DNA from: PUMD01 sp964599275
GTDB taxonomy: Bacteria > Bacillota > Sulfobacillia > SLMV01
DNA: 14,727 nt
Assembly: GCA_964599275.1 (NCBI GenBank)
Contig: CAZRFK010000049.1
Span: 1-14,727, forward strand
Direction: 5' to 3'
The position numbers and the translations under genes are program-made. Shown one piece after another: positions 12,884-14,727 of the stretch (position 1 is its first letter; every line of letters starts with the position of its first letter). A model generated the notes under the pieces. It was not told where the DNA came from. It ran no database searches and was given only the letters and a program-made list of their open reading frames with translations.

Positions 12884-14727
12884 GCCATTTTCATGTTCCG
12901 GAAGATGATGAACAGCAAATAAACGCCTTTGATACAGAGATATTTTTCCGGCTGATCTCCTACCTGGCTCCATATAAGTGGTGGATTATCCTGGCGGCAG
13001 CTGCCCTGGTGGTGTCTACATTGGCTGCTCAAGCTGGCCCGTACATCCTGGGAGAGGCCATTGACCGGTTTATCGATTCCACCGGTCCAGCCGCTGAGCT
13101 GGACATGGCAGACCGTTTGAGTGGACTCGATATTTACTCCATAGTTTTCGCCGGAGCATTAATGATTGCCTGGCTATCCGGATACGTTGAAACCTATGCC
13201 ATGAGCTGGGCCGGGCAAAATGCGATCTATGATCTACGACAGGATCTTTACGAACATATTCAGACGTTAAGCCTGAAATGGTTTGATGAACGCCCTGACG
13301 GCAAAATCATGTCGCGGGTTACCAATGATGTTCAGACTCTAAATGACCTTCTGGCGCAGGGACTGCTGCGTGTGATAAGCGATGTTGCCAGAATAGGGAT
13401 CATTGTTACCATTATGGTATCCATGAACGCTCGTCTTGCGATAGCTACCTTCATCTCCATCCCATTTTTGGCGGCAGTAACATTCGTTTATCGACCCAAG
13501 ATACTCCGTGCGCACAGACAGGTTCGTCGAAGGGTTGCACAGATCAACGCCAACCTTGCTGAAAGTATTAACGGTATCAGAGTGACCAAATCTTTCACCA
13601 GGGAAGAAGAAAATTTCGAAGATTTTGATGAGGACAATTACAACAATTTTGAGGCCACCGTAGAAGCAGAAAAACTTAAGTCCATTTTCCATCCGAGTAT
13701 CATGGTGGTAGGCTCTCTCGGTGTAGCTATTGTTCTTTATTATGGTGGGAGTATCATAATGAATGAAACTATCAGTGGGGTTCAGGATACCACATTAGGT
13801 CCAGGTACCCTGGTTGCATTTTTGGCTTACGTGCAAAGATTTAACATGCCCCTGCGTGAGCTGGCCAATATTTATGGGGAAATGCAGTCAGCTATGGCCT
13901 CATGTGAAAAAATATTTGGAGTTATGGATACTGAACCTGAAATTGTTGACAAACCAGACGCTGTGCAGCTGCCGACAATCGAGGGACACGTCCACTACGA
14001 TGGTATTAGTTTTGCTTATGAGGAAGATGAACCTGTCCTCGAAGATATCAATCTGGAGGTTCAGCCAGGACATCGCATTGCCTTTGTAGGGCACACCGGC
14101 GCTGGTAAGACCACAATGATTAACCTGCTTTGTCGTTTTTACGACCCACAGCAAGGCAGTGTCAAGATTGATGGTTATGATCTGCGTAATATTACCACCG
14201 ACTCGCTCCGGGAGCAGATGGGAATTGTTCTGCAGGATACCTTCCTTTTCCGTGGTACTGTACGGGAAAATATCACCTACGGTAATATGGGTGCGTCGGA
14301 TGAGGAGATTGAAGCAGCAGCCAAAGCAGTAAATGCCCATCAATTCATAATGGATTTACCTGATGGTTATGAAACTCAATTGGAGGAACGGGGGGGTAAC
14401 CTGTCTATAGGACAGCGCCAGCTGATATCTTTTGCCCGTGCACTGTTAAGAGACCCCCGCATCTTAATTCTGGATGAAGCCACATCAAGTGTAGATGCTT
14501 ATACTGAACTTTTGATTCAGGATGCATTGGAAACTCTACTGCAGGGTCGTACTTCGTTCATCATAGCCCACCGTCTATCTACGATTCGTAATGCAGACCA
14601 AATAATAGTTCTTGAGGGCGGCCGGATAGTCGAACGCGGTACACATGATGAGCTGATAAAAAAAGACGGTCATTACGCCGAGCTTTATAGTAAGCAGTTT
14701 GCTTTTGATATCGACGAATCTGCCTGA
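12880..14727 (+). CDS. ABC exporter subunit 2 (half-transporter with canonical catalytic residues)
   Basis: A 615-residue partner of the preceding gene, with a membrane domain (residues ~25-345) and an ATPase domain. Motifs: Walker A GHTGAGKTT (404-412), Q-loop Gln452, Walker B ILILDE with Glu533, switch His564 in IIAHRLST. The signature is LSIGQ (508-512) instead of LSGGQ. In a heterodimer this deviant signature faces the degenerate Walker site of subunit 1. Here, subunit 2's intact Walker A/B, Glu and His face subunit 1's normal LSGGQ, giving one active and one non-hydrolysing site. The membrane domain has a polar insertion between the first two helices (about 66-83) and an extra loop near 295-308. 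GTG 12880 is preceded by GGAGGGG (12866-12872) at 7 nt and overlaps the previous stop by 4 nt, so the pair is translationally coupled. The stop ends exactly at the window edge. Confidence 0.94.
   Translation: MSHFHVPEDDEQQINAFDTEIFFRLISYLAPYKWWIILAAAALVVSTLAAQAGPYILGEAIDRFIDSTGPAAELDMADRLSGLDIYSIVFAGALMIAWLSGYVETYAMSWAGQNAIYDLRQDLYEHIQTLSLKWFDERPDGKIMSRVTNDVQTLNDLLAQGLLRVISDVARIGIIVTIMVSMNARLAIATFISIPFLAAVTFVYRPKILRAHRQVRRRVAQINANLAESINGIRVTKSFTREEENFEDFDEDNYNNFEATVEAEKLKSIFHPSIMVVGSLGVAIVLYYGGSIIMNETISGVQDTTLGPGTLVAFLAYVQRFNMPLRELANIYGEMQSAMASCEKIFGVMDTEPEIVDKPDAVQLPTIEGHVHYDGISFAYEEDEPVLEDINLEVQPGHRIAFVGHTGAGKTTMINLLCRFYDPQQGSVKIDGYDLRNITTDSLREQMGIVLQDTFLFRGTVRENITYGNMGASDEEIEAAAKAVNAHQFIMDLPDGYETQLEERGGNLSIGQRQLISFARALLRDPRILILDEATSSVDAYTELLIQDALETLLQGRTSFIIAHRLSTIRNADQIIVLEGGRIVERGTHDELIKKDGHYAELYSKQFAFDIDESA

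Noticed and set aside
1..14727. CRISPR arrays, insertion sequences, tRNA or rRNA genes, SRP RNA gene
   Set aside because: I read through for direct-repeat arrays, transposase-like proteins and structured RNA genes and found none. Intergenic gaps are too short for most of these.

Overview
The window is a chromosomal segment of a Bacillota (Firmicutes) bacterium, most likely a clostridial-type lineage. The evidence is the conserved order smc - ftsY - ylxM - ffh - rpsP - khpA - ylqD - rimM - trmD - rplS - lepB - rnhB. YlxM and YlqD are Firmicutes-type proteins, and ribosome binding sites are strong with frequent GTG/TTG starts. The exact genus cannot be read from the sequence. Nothing in the window looks phage-, plasmid- or transposon-derived.

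Region 1 (1-8495, + strand) is a dense housekeeping cluster for protein targeting, ribosome assembly and tRNA modification. It opens with the C-terminal part of SMC, cut by the window edge, whose end overlaps ftsY. A sigma-A-type promoter (TTGACT-17-TAAAAT) lies upstream of ylxM, so ylxM-ffh and the genes downstream can be transcribed separately from smc-ftsY. FtsY, Ffh and the presumed Ffh-activity modulator YlxM form the SRP co-translational targeting module. rpsP, khpA, ylqD, rimM, trmD and rplS form the ribosome/RNA module, with short spacers or overlaps. After a 128-nt gap with a hairpin come signal peptidase I and RNase HII, whose frames overlap.

Region 2 (8496-10711, - strand) is an accessory insert facing the cluster. 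It holds an orphan family-5 (oligopeptide-type) solute-binding protein with an N-terminal membrane anchor and a small two-helix membrane protein with a very acidic tail. The end of rnhB and the end of the binding-protein gene converge on an inverted repeat that looks like a leftward terminator. The rnhB stop codon lies in its loop.

Region 3 (10712-11077) is a 366-nt divergent intergenic region. It carries a good sigma-A promoter (TTGACG-17-TATACT) for the genes to the right and two perfect 9-bp inverted repeats. One covers that promoter's -10 element and predicted start site, as expected of an operator; the other has nearly symmetric TATAAT-containing arms.

Region 4 (11078-14727, + strand) encodes a two-gene heterodimeric ABC exporter. 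Subunit 1 has Asp in place of the Walker B catalytic Glu and Gln in place of the switch His. Subunit 2 has LSIGQ in place of LSGGQ. Together these give one degenerate and one canonical ATP site. No regulator gene for the putative operator is visible here.

Most of the window is orthodox. The parts most worth a second look are the regulatory DNA at 10847-11041, the asymmetric ABC pair it probably controls, and the convergent hairpin at 8481-8506.
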